Shown: positions 15,890 through 26,559, numbered from the stretch's first letter. The stretch: DNA of 64,000 nt from Pectobacterium cacticida (GCF_036885195.1 NZ_CP133656.1:3658001-3722000); one strand, 5' to 3'. The notes: generated by a model from the letters alone, not told the origin. A program made the numbers and translations.

Positions 15890-18800
15890 TTACTTGTCGT
15901 CACTGCTACCAAAACCTGCGTTCAACAGCTCAGCCAGGTTAGCAGACGCTTCATCGGCACTCACCTGAGGTGCGACTGGCGTTTCCCCGGACTGACGACG
16001 ACGCATGCGATCCTGATGATACGCATAACCCGTACCCGCAGGGATCAGACGACCTACGATAACGTTCTCTTTCAAGCCTCTCAGCTCATCACGTTTACCG
16101 GCTACCGCCGCTTCGGTCAATACGCGCGTGGTTTCCTGGAACGATGCCGCAGAAATGAAGGACTCGGTCGCCAGAGACGCTTTGGTAATCCCCAGCAGAT
16201 CGCGACTGTACGTTGCCGGGATCTTACCTTCCGCTTCCAACTGACGGTTGGCGATCTTGATACGAGACACTTCCGCCTGTTCGCCTTCGAGGAATTCCGT
16301 GCTGCCTGCGCTAACGATAGTCCCTTTACGCAGCATCTGGCGAACGATGACCTCGATGTGCTTATCGTTAATCTTAACGCCTTGCAGACGGTAGACTTCC
16401 TGCACTTCGTTGGTGATATAACGCGTAACCGCATGTACACCACGCAGACGCAGAATATCGTGCGGAGACTCTGGACCATCGGAAACCACATCGCCGCGCT
16501 CGACCATTTCACCTTCGAACACGTTGAGCTGACGCCATTTTGGAATCATCTCTTCGTAAGGCTCACTACCGTCAACCGGGGTGATCACCAGACGACGTTT
16601 GCCCTTAGTTTCCTTACCGAAGGAAATGATACCGCTGATCTCTGCCAGAATAGCCGGCTCTTTCGGACGACGCGCTTCGAACAGATCGGCTACGCGTGGC
16701 AGACCACCGGTAATATCCTTGGTACCGCCAGATTCCTGAGGAATACGCGCCAACGTATCACCGCTGCTGATTTTCACGCCATCTTCCAATTGGACGATCG
16801 CTTTACCCGGCAGGAAGTACTGCGCTGGCATGTCAGTACCAGGGATCAGAACATCTTCGCCTTTATCATCAACGATTTTCAGCGCCGGGCGCAGGTCTTT
16901 ACCACTACCGGTACGCTCTGCGCTATCCAGAACCACGATAGAAGACAAGCCGGTCAGTTCATCGGTCTGACGCGTAATCGTCTGGCCATCGATCATGTCG
17001 GTGAAACGAATGTTACCGCTCACTTCCGTGATGACAGGCATGGTATGCGGATCCCAGTTAGCGACGGTTTCACCGCCGTTAACCTCGGCACCATCGCCTT
17101 TGGCCATAACCGCACCGTAAGGAACTTTATAGCTTTCTTTCGTACGCCCAAATTCATCAATCAGTTTCAATTCGGTATTACGTGAAGTAATCACCAATTT
17201 ATTGTTGCTGTTCATAACGAATTTGGCGTTTATCAGTTTCAGGCTACCCTTGTTCTTCACCTGAATGCTGGATTCAGCCGCCGCACGCGATGCCGCACCA
17301 CCGATGTGGAACGTACGCATGGTTAACTGTGTACCCGGTTCACCGATGGACTGTGCCGCGATGACCCCGATGGCCTCACCCTTGTTGATGATATGGCCAC
17401 GAGCCAGGTCACGCCCGTAACATTTGGCACAAACGCCGAAGTCCGTTTCGCAACTCACTACTGAACGCACTTTGACGGCGTCAACGGAATTCTCTTCCAG
17501 CAAGTCACACCACTGTTCATTCAGCAAGGTGTTACGTGGCACCAGAATGTCCGCTGTACCCGGTTTGATGACGTCTTCAGCCGTCACACGCCCCAGAACA
17601 CGCTCACGCAGTGGTTCTTTAACATCACCACCCTCGATCACTGGCGTCATCATAATACCTTCGTGGGTACCACAATCGTCTTCGGTAACGACAAGATCCT
17701 GCGCAACGTCAACCAGACGGCGCGTCAGATAACCGGAGTTCGCCGTTTTCAGTGCCGTATCCGCCAAACCTTTACGCGCACCGTGCGTCGAGATGAAGTA
17801 CTGGAGTACGTTCAGACCTTCACGGAAGTTCGCGGTAATCGGCGTTTCGATGATGGAACCATCGGGTTTCGCCATCAAACCACGCATCCCGGCCAACTGA
17901 CGTATCTGTGCCGCAGAACCACGCGCGCCGGAGTCAGCCATCATAAAGATACTGTTGAAAGACACCTGTTGCTCAACAACGCCATCACGGTTAACCACAT
18001 CCTCAACGGACAGGTTTTCCATCATCGCTTTAGCAACACGTTCGTTCGCCGCCGCCCAAATATCGATCACTTTGTTATAACGTTCACCCGCCGTCACCAA
18101 ACCAGATTGGAACTGCTCCTGGATCTCAGCGACCTCGGTTTCGGCTTCTTCGATGATCCCCGCCTTCTTAGCTGGGATAACCATGTCATCGATACCGACG
18201 GAAGCGCCAGAGCGCGCGGCGTAAGCAAAGCCGGTGTACATGATCTGGTCGGCAAAGATAACCGTTGGTTTCAAGCCCAAAATGCGGTAACAGGTATTGA
18301 GCATTTTGGAGATCGCTTTCTTGCCCAGCGGCTGGTTGACGATTGAAAATGGCAACCCCTTCGGCACGATCATCCAGAGAATGGCGCGACCGACCGTCGT
18401 ATCAATCAGCGATGTACGGTGAGTGACCTCACCTTCGATGGTCTTGATTTCTTCGGTGATTCGCACTTTGACGCGCGCATGCAGTGAAGCCAGACCAGCA
18501 CGATAGACACGTTCAGCTTCCTTCGGCCCCGTAAGCACCATGCCTTCGCCCTTGGCGTTAACACAGTCACGCGTCATGTAGTACAGACCTAATACTACGT
18601 CCTGAGAAGGAACGATGATTGGCTCACCATTCGCCGGAGACAGGATGTTGTTGGTCGACATCATTAACGCACGCGCTTCCAACTGGGCTTCCAACGTCAG
18701 CGGTACGTGCACAGCCATCTGGTCACCGTCGAAGTCGGCGTTATAGGCCGCACAAACCAGTGGGTGCAACTGGATAGCTTTACCTTCGATCAGTACCGGT

Positions 18801-20113
18801 TCAAATGCCTGAATACCCAAACGGTGCAGTGTTGGTGCACGGTTCAGTAATACTGGATGTTCACGGATGACTTCGTCCAGGATATCCCATACGACGGCTT
18901 CTTCACGCTCAACCATTTTCTTGGCGGCTTTAATCGTGGTAGCAAGACCACGCAGCTCCAGCTTGCCGTAGATGAATGGTTTGAACAGTTCCAGGGCCAT
19001 TTTCTTCGGCAAACCACACTGGTGCAGACGCAGGTATGGACCAACGGTGATGACAGAACGACCGGAGTAGTCAACACGCTTACCGAGCAGGTTCTGACGG
19101 AAACGACCCTGCTTACCCTTAATCATATCGGCTAAGGATTTCAGGGGACGTTTGTTAGAACCGGTGATCGCACGACCGCGACGACCATTATCTAACAGTG
19201 CATCAACCGCTTCCTGCAACATACGCTTTTCGTTACGGACAATGATATCCGGCGCCGCCAGATCCAGCAGACGTTTCAAACGGTTGTTACGGTTAATTAC
19301 GCGACGATACAGATCGTTCAGGTCAGACGTTGCAAAACGACCACCATCCAGCGGAACTAATGGACGCAGATCGGGTGGCAGCACTGGCAAAACGGTCAAG
19401 ATCATCCATTCCGGCTTGTTACCAGATTGAACGAACGCTTCCAGTAGCTTAATGCGCTTTGTCAGCTTCTTACGTTTGGTTTCGGAGTTGGTTTCGGTCA
19501 GCTCCTCGCGCAACTGCTCGCATTCCTGCTCCAGGTCCATATTCTTCAGCAGGGCTTGGATGGCTTCGGCACCCATTTTTGCGTCGAATTCATCACCGAA
19601 CTCTTCCAGCGCATCCAGATACTGCTCTTCAGTCAGGATCTGACGGCGCTCAAGGTTGGTCATGCCGCCTTCAATCACAACATAAGATTCAAAATACAGC
19701 ACCCGCTCGATATCACGCAGCGGCATATCCAGCAGTAAACCGATACGCGATGGCAGCGACTTCAGGAACCAGATGTGCGCAGTCGGGGAGGCCAGTTCGA
19801 TGTGGCCCATACGCTCACGGCGTACTTTAGTTTGGGTAACTTCAACACCGCACTTTTCACAAATGACACCGCGGTGTTTCAAGCGCTTGTATTTACCGCA
19901 CAGGCACTCATAGTCTTTTACTGGCCCAAAGATACGGGCGCAAAAAAGGCCGTCACGTTCAGGCTTGAACGTACGGTAATTGATGGTTTCTGGTTTTTTG
20001 ACTTCACCAAAAGACCAGGAACGGATCATGTCTGGCGAGGCCAGCGCAATTTTGATCGCATCAAACTCTTCGGTTTTAGTTTGCGCTTTCAGAAACTTTA
20101 ATAAGTCTTTCAC
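15890..20113 (-). CDS. rpoC: RNA polymerase subunit beta-prime RpoC
   Basis: 1407 residues from GTG at 20113, the same length and start codon as E. coli rpoC; GGAG lies 9 bases upstream, and the longer open frame to 20149 is rejected. The catalytic magnesium-binding NADFDGD motif is present near residue 458. The N-terminal zinc site CLCGKYKRLKHRGVICEKC (near 70-88), the clamp and the C-terminal zinc site C...CAKCYG (near 814-898) are intact. It is co-transcribed with rpoB, 122 bases upstream. Confidence 0.99.
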   Translation of the reverse strand: MKDLLKFLKAQTKTEEFDAIKIALASPDMIRSWSFGEVKKPETINYRTFKPERDGLFCARIFGPVKDYECLCGKYKRLKHRGVICEKCGVEVTQTKVRRERMGHIELASPTAHIWFLKSLPSRIGLLLDMPLRDIERVLYFESYVVIEGGMTNLERRQILTEEQYLDALEEFGDEFDAKMGAEAIQALLKNMDLEQECEQLREELTETNSETKRKKLTKRIKLLEAFVQSGNKPEWMILTVLPVLPPDLRPLVPLDGGRFATSDLNDLYRRVINRNNRLKRLLDLAAPDIIVRNEKRMLQEAVDALLDNGRRGRAITGSNKRPLKSLADMIKGKQGRFRQNLLGKRVDYSGRSVITVGPYLRLHQCGLPKKMALELFKPFIYGKLELRGLATTIKAAKKMVEREEAVVWDILDEVIREHPVLLNRAPTLHRLGIQAFEPVLIEGKAIQLHPLVCAAYNADFDGDQMAVHVPLTLEAQLEARALMMSTNNILSPANGEPIIVPSQDVVLGLYYMTRDCVNAKGEGMVLTGPKEAERVYRAGLASLHARVKVRITEEIKTIEGEVTHRTSLIDTTVGRAILWMIVPKGLPFSIVNQPLGKKAISKMLNTCYRILGLKPTVIFADQIMYTGFAYAARSGASVGIDDMVIPAKKAGIIEEAETEVAEIQEQFQSGLVTAGERYNKVIDIWAAANERVAKAMMENLSVEDVVNRDGVVEQQVSFNSIFMMADSGARGSAAQIRQLAGMRGLMAKPDGSIIETPITANFREGLNVLQYFISTHGARKGLADTALKTANSGYLTRRLVDVAQDLVVTEDDCGTHEGIMMTPVIEGGDVKEPLRERVLGRVTAEDVIKPGTADILVPRNTLLNEQWCDLLEENSVDAVKVRSVVSCETDFGVCAKCYGRDLARGHIINKGEAIGVIAAQSIGEPGTQLTMRTFHIGGAASRAAAESSIQVKNKGSLKLINAKFVMNSNNKLVITSRNTELKLIDEFGRTKESYKVPYGAVMAKGDGAEVNGGETVANWDPHTMPVITEVSGNIRFTDMIDGQTITRQTDELTGLSSIVVLDSAERTGSGKDLRPALKIVDDKGEDVLIPGTDMPAQYFLPGKAIVQLEDGVKISSGDTLARIPQESGGTKDITGGLPRVADLFEARRPKEPAILAEISGIISFGKETKGKRRLVITPVDGSEPYEEMIPKWRQLNVFEGEMVERGDVVSDGPESPHDILRLRGVHAVTRYITNEVQEVYRLQGVKINDKHIEVIVRQMLRKGTIVSAGSTEFLEGEQAEVSRIKIANRQLEAEGKIPATYSRDLLGITKASLATESFISAASFQETTRVLTEAAVAGKRDELRGLKENVIVGRLIPAGTGYAYHQDRMRRRQSGETPVAPQVSADEASANLAELLNAGFGSSDDK

Positions 20114-20144
20114 GGATTGGCTCCTGTCGGAGTTAGACCTGATA

Positions 20145-20200
20145 GACACCTGAACCTTCTGTTAAAAACGGCGTACCGTTCAAAACGGCGCTCAGGTGTC
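20145..20200. other. Inverted repeat in the rpoB-rpoC gap
   Basis: GACACCTGA (20145-20153) pairs with TCAGGTGTC (20192-20200) and encloses a smaller hairpin AACGG-CGTA-CCGTT (20167-20180). The structure fills the 122-base gap just before the rpoC ribosome site. It lacks a T-run, so it is more likely an mRNA processing or stability element than a terminator. Confidence 0.5.
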
Positions 20201-20235
20201 CCTATGACGAATGCCAGCGATACAACGAGCTGGGA

Positions 20236-23200
20236 TTACTCTTCTTCCAGCTCGATGTTGATACCCAGCGAGCGGATTTCTTTCAACAATACGTTGAAGG
20301 ATTCCGGCATGCCCGGTTCCATCTGATGATTGCCATCCACGATGTTCTTATACATCTTGGTACGGCCGTTCACGTCATCAGATTTAACGGTCAACATTTC
20401 TTGCAGGGTATATGCAGCACCATAAGCTTCCAGCGCCCATACTTCCATCTCCCCGAAGCGCTGACCACCGAATTGCGCCTTACCACCCAGCGGCTGCTGA
20501 GTAACCAGACTATAGGAACCGGTGGAACGAGCATGCATCTTATCGTCAACCAAGTGGTTCAGTTTCAGCATGTACATGTAGCCCACGGTAACCTGACGCT
20601 CAAATTGCTCACCGGTACGTCCATCGTACAGTGTAATTTGACCGGAGGTGGGGATACCGCCCATCTGTAACAGTTCCTTGATTTCTTTCTCTTTGGCACC
20701 GTCGAATACCGGCGTCGCAATTGGCATCCCCTTCTTCAGGTTTTCAGCCAAACGCAAGACTTCTTCGTCGGAGAAAGTATTCAGGTCGACTTTTTGACGC
20801 ACATCGTCGCCTAAATCGTAGGCTTTCTGGATAAATTCACGCAGCTTAGTCACTTCTTCGTGCTGCTTGAGCATGGCGTTGATTTTTTCGCCGATGCCCT
20901 TTGCCGCCATACCCAGGTGGGTTTCCAGAATCTGACCGATGTTCATACGTGAAGGTACGCCAAGCGGGTTTAGTACGATATCGACCGGCGTACCGTTCTC
21001 ATCGTAAGGCATATCTTCGATCGGGTTAATCTTGGAGATGACCCCTTTGTTCCCGTGACGACCGGCCATTTTATCACCCGGTTGGATCTGACGTTTAACC
21101 GCCAGATATACCTTGACGATTTTCAGCACGCCTGGTGCCAGATCATCGCCCTGGGTGATTTTACGGCGCTTAGCGTCGAGTTTTTTCTCAAACTCGTGCT
21201 TCAGCTCATCATACTGCTCGGCCAACTGCTCCAACTGATTCTGTTTATCTTCATCGGTCAGGCCTAGTTCCAACCAGCGTTCACGCGGCAGTTTATCCAG
21301 CTTTTCAGCTTCTACGCCGCCGGAAACCAGCACCGCGTGGATACGTGCAAACAGGCCCGCTTCCAGAATCTGCAACTCTTCGGTCAGGTCTTTCTTCACC
21401 TGCTTCAGTTGCATCTCTTCGATTTCTAATGCGCGTTTGTCTTTTTCCACGCCGTCGCGGGTAAAGACCTGCACATCAATAATCGTACCAGAAACACCAT
21501 TTGGCACACGCAGAGAAGAGTCTTTAACGTCAGACGCTTTCTCACCGAAGATCGCACGCAGCAGCTTCTCTTCTGGCGTCAGTTGGGTTTCACCTTTCGG
21601 CGTAACCTTACCAACCAGAATGTCGCCCCCGGTCACTTCCGCACCGATGTAAACAATACCGGACTCATCCAATTTGGAAAGCGCAGCTTCACCTACGTTC
21701 GGGATGTCCGCAGTAATCTCTTCAGGCCCTAACTTGGTATCACGAGACACACAGGCAAGTTCCTGAATATGAATAGTCGTGAACCGATCTTCCTGAACCA
21801 CGCGCTCGGAAACAAGAATGGAGTCTTCAAAGTTGTAACCATTCCATGGCATGAACGCCACGCGCATGTTCTGACCTAGCGCCAATTCACCCAGATCGGT
21901 GGACGGACCATCTGCCAAAACATCGCCACGCTCAACCGGTTCCCCCAGAGAGACACACGGCATCTGGTTGATGCAGGTATTCTGGTTCGAACGGGTATAT
22001 TTGGTCAGGTTATAGATGTCGATCCCTGCTTCACCAGGATACATCTCATCATCATTAACACGGATAACAATACGTGAGGCATCGACGTACTGTACGGTAC
22101 CACCGCGTTTGGCTACGGCAGTAACACCGGAGTCAACCGCAACAGCGCGTTCCATACCCGTTCCCACCAGCGGCTTATCAGCGCGCAGGGTAGGGACGGC
22201 CTGACGTTGCATGTTCGCACCCATCAAGGCGCGGTTGGCATCATCGTGCTCCAGGAACGGAATCAGAGACGCACCGACGGAAACGACCTGCTGTGTGGAA
22301 ACGTCCATGTATTCAACCTGATCGCGGCTGAACAAGCTGGACTCGCCCTTGTTACGGCAGGTAACCAGTTCGTCGATGAAACGGCCTTCTTCGTCCAAAT
22401 TGGTGTTCGCCTGCGCAATCACGAAGTTACCTTCTTCGATTGCAGACAGATAATGGATCTCATCCGTCACCACGTTGTCACGCACACGACGATATGGGGT
22501 TTCAAGGAAACCATACTCGTTCGTTTGTGCATAAACAGACAGGGAGTTGATCAGACCGATGTTCGGACCTTCCGGCGTCTCGATAGGACAAACACGACCG
22601 TAGTGCGTTGGGTGTACGTCACGGACTTCAAAACCAGCGCGTTCACGCGTCAGACCACCTGGGCCCAATGCCGAGATACGACGCTTATGGGTAATCTCAG
22701 ACAGCGGGTTGTTCTGGTCCATAAACTGTGACAGTTGGCTCGACCCGAAGAACTCTTTCACGGCTGCGGAAATCGGCTTGGCGTTGATCATATCCTGCGG
22801 CATCAATGTGTCGAGATCGCCCAACGAAAGGCGCTCTTTCACTGCACGTTCAACGCGCACCAACCCTACACGGAACTGGTTTTCCGCCATTTCGCCAACG
22901 GAACGGATACGTCGGTTACCAAGGTGGTCGATATCATCCACCTCGCCTTTGCCGTTACGGATATCAATGAGCTTCTTCATCACATCGATGATGTCATCTT
23001 TGCTCAGGATACCGGAACCTTCGATCTCATCACGCAGGAGAGAGCGGTTGAACTTCATACGACCAACTGCAGACAAGTCGTAGCGGTCTTCAGAGAAGAA
23101 CAGATTTTCGAATAAGGTTTCAGCGGCTTCACGCGTTGGCGGTTCACCAGGGCGCATCATGCGATAGATTTCAACCAGCGCGCTCAAACGATCGCTTGAC

Positions 23201-24264
23201 GGATCGACGCGCAGGGTTTCAGACATGTAGGCGCCGTGGTCAAGGTCGTTGGTGAACAATGTCTCAATACGTTTGTGACCAGACTGGCTCAACTTCGCCA
23301 GCAGATCCAGCGACAGTTCCATATTGGCTGCGCCGATCAGTTCACCCGTGCTCTCGTCAATGTAATCCCTGGCCAATACCTTGCCAGCAATGTATTCAAC
23401 GGGCACTTCAATTCGCTCGATGCCGTCTTTCTCTAACTGACGGATGTGGCGTGCGGTGATACGACGCCCTTTTTCAATATAAACTTTACCGTTTGCTTCA
23501 ATATCAAACGATGCCGTTTCCCCACGCAGGCGCTCGGGAATCAGATCCATCTGCAATTTATTGCCATTAATTTCATAGACAATTTTATCGAAGAAAAGAT
23601 CGAGGATCTGCTCGGTAGTGTAACCCAACGCACGTAGGATGATGGTTGCAGGCAACTTGCGGCGACGGTCAATACGGACAAACAAGTTATCCTTCGGATC
23701 AAACTCGAAATCCAACCAGGAACCACGGTAAGGAATAATACGTGCGTTATACAGTACCTTACCAGAAGAGTGAGTTTTACCTTTGTCGCTATCGAAGAAC
23801 ACACCCGGACTACGATGCAGCTGAGAAACGATAACGCGCTCAGTGCCGTTGATCACGAAGGTACCGTTGTCAGTCATGAGCGGAATTTCGCCCATGTAAA
23901 CTTCTTGTTCTTTAATGTCTTTAACGGTGCCTTCCGGCGCTTCACGCTCGTAGATCACCAGACGCAATTTAACGCGTAGCGGCGCAGAAAACGTTACACC
24001 ACGGATCTGACATTCTTTAACGTCAAATACCGGTTCGCCTAAGCGATAGCTAACGTATTGCAGCTCTGAATTACCGCTATAGCTTTTTATGGGGAAAACA
24101 GAACGGAATGCAGCTTCCAAACCGTACTGACCTTCCGGATCTTGCTCGATAAATTTCTGGAACGAGTCAAGTTGGATAGAAAGGAGATAAGGCACATCCA
24201 AAACCTGTGGACGTTTGCCAAAATCCTTACGAATGCGTTTTTTCTCGGTATAGGAGTAAACCAT
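20236..24264 (-). CDS. rpoB: RNA polymerase subunit beta RpoB
   Basis: 1342 residues, exactly the E. coli length. The rifampicin region is intact and looks wild type: FGSSQLSQFMDQNNPLSEITHKRR near 505-535. The GDKMAGRHGNKG active-centre segment near 1064 and the C-terminal MPESFNVLLKEIRSLGINIELEEE are present. It is transcribed from the rplJL promoter through the attenuator at 24521-24552. Confidence 0.99.
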   Translation of the reverse strand: MVYSYTEKKRIRKDFGKRPQVLDVPYLLSIQLDSFQKFIEQDPEGQYGLEAAFRSVFPIKSYSGNSELQYVSYRLGEPVFDVKECQIRGVTFSAPLRVKLRLVIYEREAPEGTVKDIKEQEVYMGEIPLMTDNGTFVINGTERVIVSQLHRSPGVFFDSDKGKTHSSGKVLYNARIIPYRGSWLDFEFDPKDNLFVRIDRRRKLPATIILRALGYTTEQILDLFFDKIVYEINGNKLQMDLIPERLRGETASFDIEANGKVYIEKGRRITARHIRQLEKDGIERIEVPVEYIAGKVLARDYIDESTGELIGAANMELSLDLLAKLSQSGHKRIETLFTNDLDHGAYMSETLRVDPSSDRLSALVEIYRMMRPGEPPTREAAETLFENLFFSEDRYDLSAVGRMKFNRSLLRDEIEGSGILSKDDIIDVMKKLIDIRNGKGEVDDIDHLGNRRIRSVGEMAENQFRVGLVRVERAVKERLSLGDLDTLMPQDMINAKPISAAVKEFFGSSQLSQFMDQNNPLSEITHKRRISALGPGGLTRERAGFEVRDVHPTHYGRVCPIETPEGPNIGLINSLSVYAQTNEYGFLETPYRRVRDNVVTDEIHYLSAIEEGNFVIAQANTNLDEEGRFIDELVTCRNKGESSLFSRDQVEYMDVSTQQVVSVGASLIPFLEHDDANRALMGANMQRQAVPTLRADKPLVGTGMERAVAVDSGVTAVAKRGGTVQYVDASRIVIRVNDDEMYPGEAGIDIYNLTKYTRSNQNTCINQMPCVSLGEPVERGDVLADGPSTDLGELALGQNMRVAFMPWNGYNFEDSILVSERVVQEDRFTTIHIQELACVSRDTKLGPEEITADIPNVGEAALSKLDESGIVYIGAEVTGGDILVGKVTPKGETQLTPEEKLLRAIFGEKASDVKDSSLRVPNGVSGTIIDVQVFTRDGVEKDKRALEIEEMQLKQVKKDLTEELQILEAGLFARIHAVLVSGGVEAEKLDKLPRERWLELGLTDEDKQNQLEQLAEQYDELKHEFEKKLDAKRRKITQGDDLAPGVLKIVKVYLAVKRQIQPGDKMAGRHGNKGVISKINPIEDMPYDENGTPVDIVLNPLGVPSRMNIGQILETHLGMAAKGIGEKINAMLKQHEEVTKLREFIQKAYDLGDDVRQKVDLNTFSDEEVLRLAENLKKGMPIATPVFDGAKEKEIKELLQMGGIPTSGQITLYDGRTGEQFERQVTVGYMYMLKLNHLVDDKMHARSTGSYSLVTQQPLGGKAQFGGQRFGEMEVWALEAYGAAYTLQEMLTVKSDDVNGRTKMYKNIVDGNHQMEPGMPESFNVLLKEIRSLGINIELEEE

Positions 24265-24591
24265 AGGGTTCCTCAGCTAGCTGACAAGTCGAACCACTCT
24301 GTCTGCCCTAAGAAGGACAGTTCATGCAACACTATTTTATTTCGGTCGGAAAATGGGAAACTTTCCGTAATACGTCTTTCTATTACTCTTAAACCATTTC
24401 ATTGCTTTTGCCCAGGCATGGAACCCGTTCTGGAAAGCAGTATATTAAGTCGTCAATAGAAAAAAATATTTGCGATATCAATGGGTAAATAGTGCGAAAG
24501 ACCATTGACATCCTACAGCGCAAAAAGGCTGGTGACTACTAAGTCACCAGCCATCAGCCCAATAACTCAGGCTGCAACCTGAAAGGTTGGC
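24265..24591. other. rplL-rpoB intergenic region
   Basis: 327 bases without a gene. It contains the attenuator hairpin at 24521-24552 close to the rplL stop. In E. coli this gap also carries an RNase III processing site that lowers rpoB relative to L7/L12 output; a matching hairpin was not resolved by eye here. Confidence 0.7.
24521..24552 (-). terminator. rplL-rpoB attenuator
   Basis: On the minus strand GGCTGGTGACT (from 24552) pairs with AGTCACCAGCC and is followed by TTTTTG, an 11-bp perfect stem with a 4-base loop. Position matches the partial terminator that reduces rpoBC transcription about several-fold relative to rplJL in E. coli. Confidence 0.9.
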
Positions 24592-24957
24592 TTATTTAAC
24601 TTCAACTTCTGCGCCAGCTTCTTCCAGTGCTTTCTTCAGGGCTTCAGCGTCATCTTTGCTGATGCCTTCTTTCAGAGCCGCCGGAGCAGATTCAACCAGA
24701 TCCTTGGCTTCTTTCAGGCCCAGACCAGTTGCGCCACGAACGGCTTTGATTACGGCAACTTTGTTAGCGCCGATAGCTTTCAGTACAACGTCAAATTCGG
24801 TTTTTTCTTCAGCAGCTTCAACCGGGCCAACGGCAACAGCGACAGCAGCAGCAGCAGAAACACCGAATTTTTCTTCCATAGCAGAAACCAGTTCAACAAC
24901 ATCCATGACAGACATCGCTGCTACGGCTTCCAAAATTTGATCTTTAGTGATAGACAT
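24592..24957 (-). CDS. rplL: Ribosomal protein bL12 (L7/L12)
   Basis: 121 residues, the E. coli length. The N-terminal dimerisation region, Ala-rich hinge (SAAAAVAVAVGPVEAAEE) and C-terminal factor-binding domain (KVAVIKAVRGATGLGLKEAKDLVE) are all present. It forms the ribosomal stalk that recruits translation GTPases. It follows rplJ by 66 bases and is the last gene before the attenuator. Confidence 0.99.
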   Translation of the reverse strand: MSITKDQILEAVAAMSVMDVVELVSAMEEKFGVSAAAAVAVAVGPVEAAEEKTEFDVVLKAIGANKVAVIKAVRGATGLGLKEAKDLVESAPAALKEGISKDDAEALKKALEEAGAEVEVK

Positions 24958-25023
24958 AACAATTGTTCCTAAGAATCAGAAATAGTTTATACGTTAGCAA
25001 GTGCGTTAGAGAGAAAGAGGCAA

Positions 25024-25521
25024 TTAAGCCGCTTCTTTCTGATCGCGTACGGCAGCCAGAGTGCGGACCAATTTGCCTGCGGCAGCTTCTTTCATGGTCG
25101 ACATCAAACGTGCCAGTGCTTCTTCGTAAGTCGGCAGCGTTGCCAGACGGTCAATTTGAGCCGCCGGGATCAGCTCACCTTCAAAGGCTGCAGCTTTGAC
25201 TTCAAATTTTGCATTCGCCTTAGCGAATTCTTTAAACAGACGAGCAGCGGCGCCCGGATGTTCTAAAGAGTATGCAATCAGAGTCGGACCAACAAACGTG
25301 TCTTTCAGGCATTCGAATTGAGTGCCTTCAACGACGCGGCGCAACAAGGTGTTACGGACAACACGCATGTAAACGCCAGCTTCACGACCTGCTTTACGCA
25401 GTTCGGTCATTTTATCTACGGTAACGCCACGTGAATCCGCAACTACCGCAGACAGCGCACCTTTGGCTACTTCGCTGACTTCAGCAACAATTGCTTGTTT
25501 GTCTTGAAGATTTAATGCCAT
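25024..25521 (-). CDS. rplJ: Ribosomal protein uL10
   Basis: 165 residues as in E. coli. L10 anchors L7/L12 dimers to 23S rRNA; its C-terminal helix carries the L7/L12-binding sites. The L10-L7/L12 complex also represses its own mRNA through the leader at 25670-25780. AGGAG lies shortly before the ATG. Confidence 0.99.
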   Translation of the reverse strand: MALNLQDKQAIVAEVSEVAKGALSAVVADSRGVTVDKMTELRKAGREAGVYMRVVRNTLLRRVVEGTQFECLKDTFVGPTLIAYSLEHPGAAARLFKEFAKANAKFEVKAAAFEGELIPAAQIDRLATLPTYEEALARLMSTMKEAAAGKLVRTLAAVRDQKEAA

Positions 25522-25851
25522 TAGCTTTTGCTCCTGGATTTAGCCGGAGGAAACCTCCGGAACTCACTTCACCTATCGCCAAAACGGAAATAGGCGTTGA
25601 AACACGGTGAGCAGAATCCAGCAAAGACTATTTTTTATAAAGACGATTCTTCTTTATAGAGAAAAATGTTCTTCAGGCTCTGTCACCGTCTACGCAGGAA
25701 AGATTAAGTCTCTGACGAAACACCTGCGGTCTTGGACGGAGGCCTGGATAGGCCAGGCTCCAACCGAAAATTCTTCGTCCGTTCCACTAACGGAACAACG
25801 GGCGTAAGATTATAGGTAAATCCCACACCCGAGTAAAGCAAAACGGCACTA
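25522..25851 (-). other. rplA-rplJ gap: rplJ promoter and leader region
   Basis: 330 bases without a gene between the rplKA and rplJL-rpoBC units. It holds the L10 leader (about 25670-25780) and a small hairpin GTTCC-ACTAAC-GGAAC at 25781-25795. The rplJ promoter should lie near 25790-25850; no hexamer pair was assigned with confidence. Confidence 0.7.
25670..25780 (-). ncRNA. L10 (rplJL) autoregulatory mRNA leader
   Basis: The minus strand over this stretch reads almost like the E. coli L10 leader: the TTGGAGCCTGGCC/GGCCAGGC...-type stem (plus-strand 25741-25763), CCAAGACCGCAGGTG, and CTGCGTAGACGGTGACAG. This is the structured site bound by the L10-(L7/L12) complex to repress rplJL translation. 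Boundaries are approximate. Confidence 0.85.
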
Positions 25852-26556
25852 TTAGTTAGCACTTGCGTTCAAACCGCTTTGGTCGATGGCAACGCCAGCG
25901 CCCATAGTGGTAGACAGGCTAATTTTCTTGATATAGACACCCTTCGACTGAGACGGTTTCGCTTTTTTCAACGCAACCAACAGAGCTTCAAGGTTTTCTC
26001 TCAATTTATTAGAATCGAAGTCAACCTTACCGATGGTGGTATGGATGATCCCGTTCTTGTCGTTACGATAACGAACCTGGCCTGCCTTAGCATTATTAAC
26101 CGCTTCAGCAACATTAGGGGTTACAGTACCCACTTTCGGGTTCGGCATCAGGCCACGCGGCCCCAGAACCTGACCTAATTGACCTACAACGCGCATTGCA
26201 TCTGGAGACGCAATAACCACGTCAAAGCCCATTTCGCCTTTCTTAATCTGGTCAGCCAGATCTTCCATACCCACAAATTCAGCGCCAGCCGCTTTAGCTG
26301 CTTCTGCATTTGCGCCCTGGGTGAAGACTGCTACGCGAACAGAACGACCAGTGCCGTGAGGCAGAACGGTTGCACCACGAACGTTTTGGTCTGACTTACG
26401 TGCATCGATGCCGAGATTAACGGCTACGTCTACACTTTCTACAAATTTAGCAGTGGCTAGCTCTTTGAGCAGAGCAACAGCTTCGTTGATATCGTACTGT
26501 TTAGTTGCATCAACTTTGTCACGGATCACGCGCATGCGCTTGGTCAGCTTAGCCAT
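25852..26556 (-). CDS. rplA: Ribosomal protein uL1
   Basis: 234 residues as in E. coli. L1 binds 23S rRNA at the exit-side stalk and represses the rplK-rplA mRNA when in excess. The family segment LGPRGLMPNPKVGTVT is present near residue 128. It starts 3 bases after the rplK stop. Confidence 0.99.
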   Translation of the reverse strand: MAKLTKRMRVIRDKVDATKQYDINEAVALLKELATAKFVESVDVAVNLGIDARKSDQNVRGATVLPHGTGRSVRVAVFTQGANAEAAKAAGAEFVGMEDLADQIKKGEMGFDVVIASPDAMRVVGQLGQVLGPRGLMPNPKVGTVTPNVAEAVNNAKAGQVRYRNDKNGIIHTTIGKVDFDSNKLRENLEALLVALKKAKPSQSKGVYIKKISLSTTMGAGVAIDQSGLNASAN

Positions 26557-26559
26557 TTA

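Noticed and set aside
16016..17185. 389-codon open frame on the plus strand opposite rpoC
   Set aside because: It is the antisense shadow of a highly conserved gene with strong codon bias; no ribosome site or recognisable domain.
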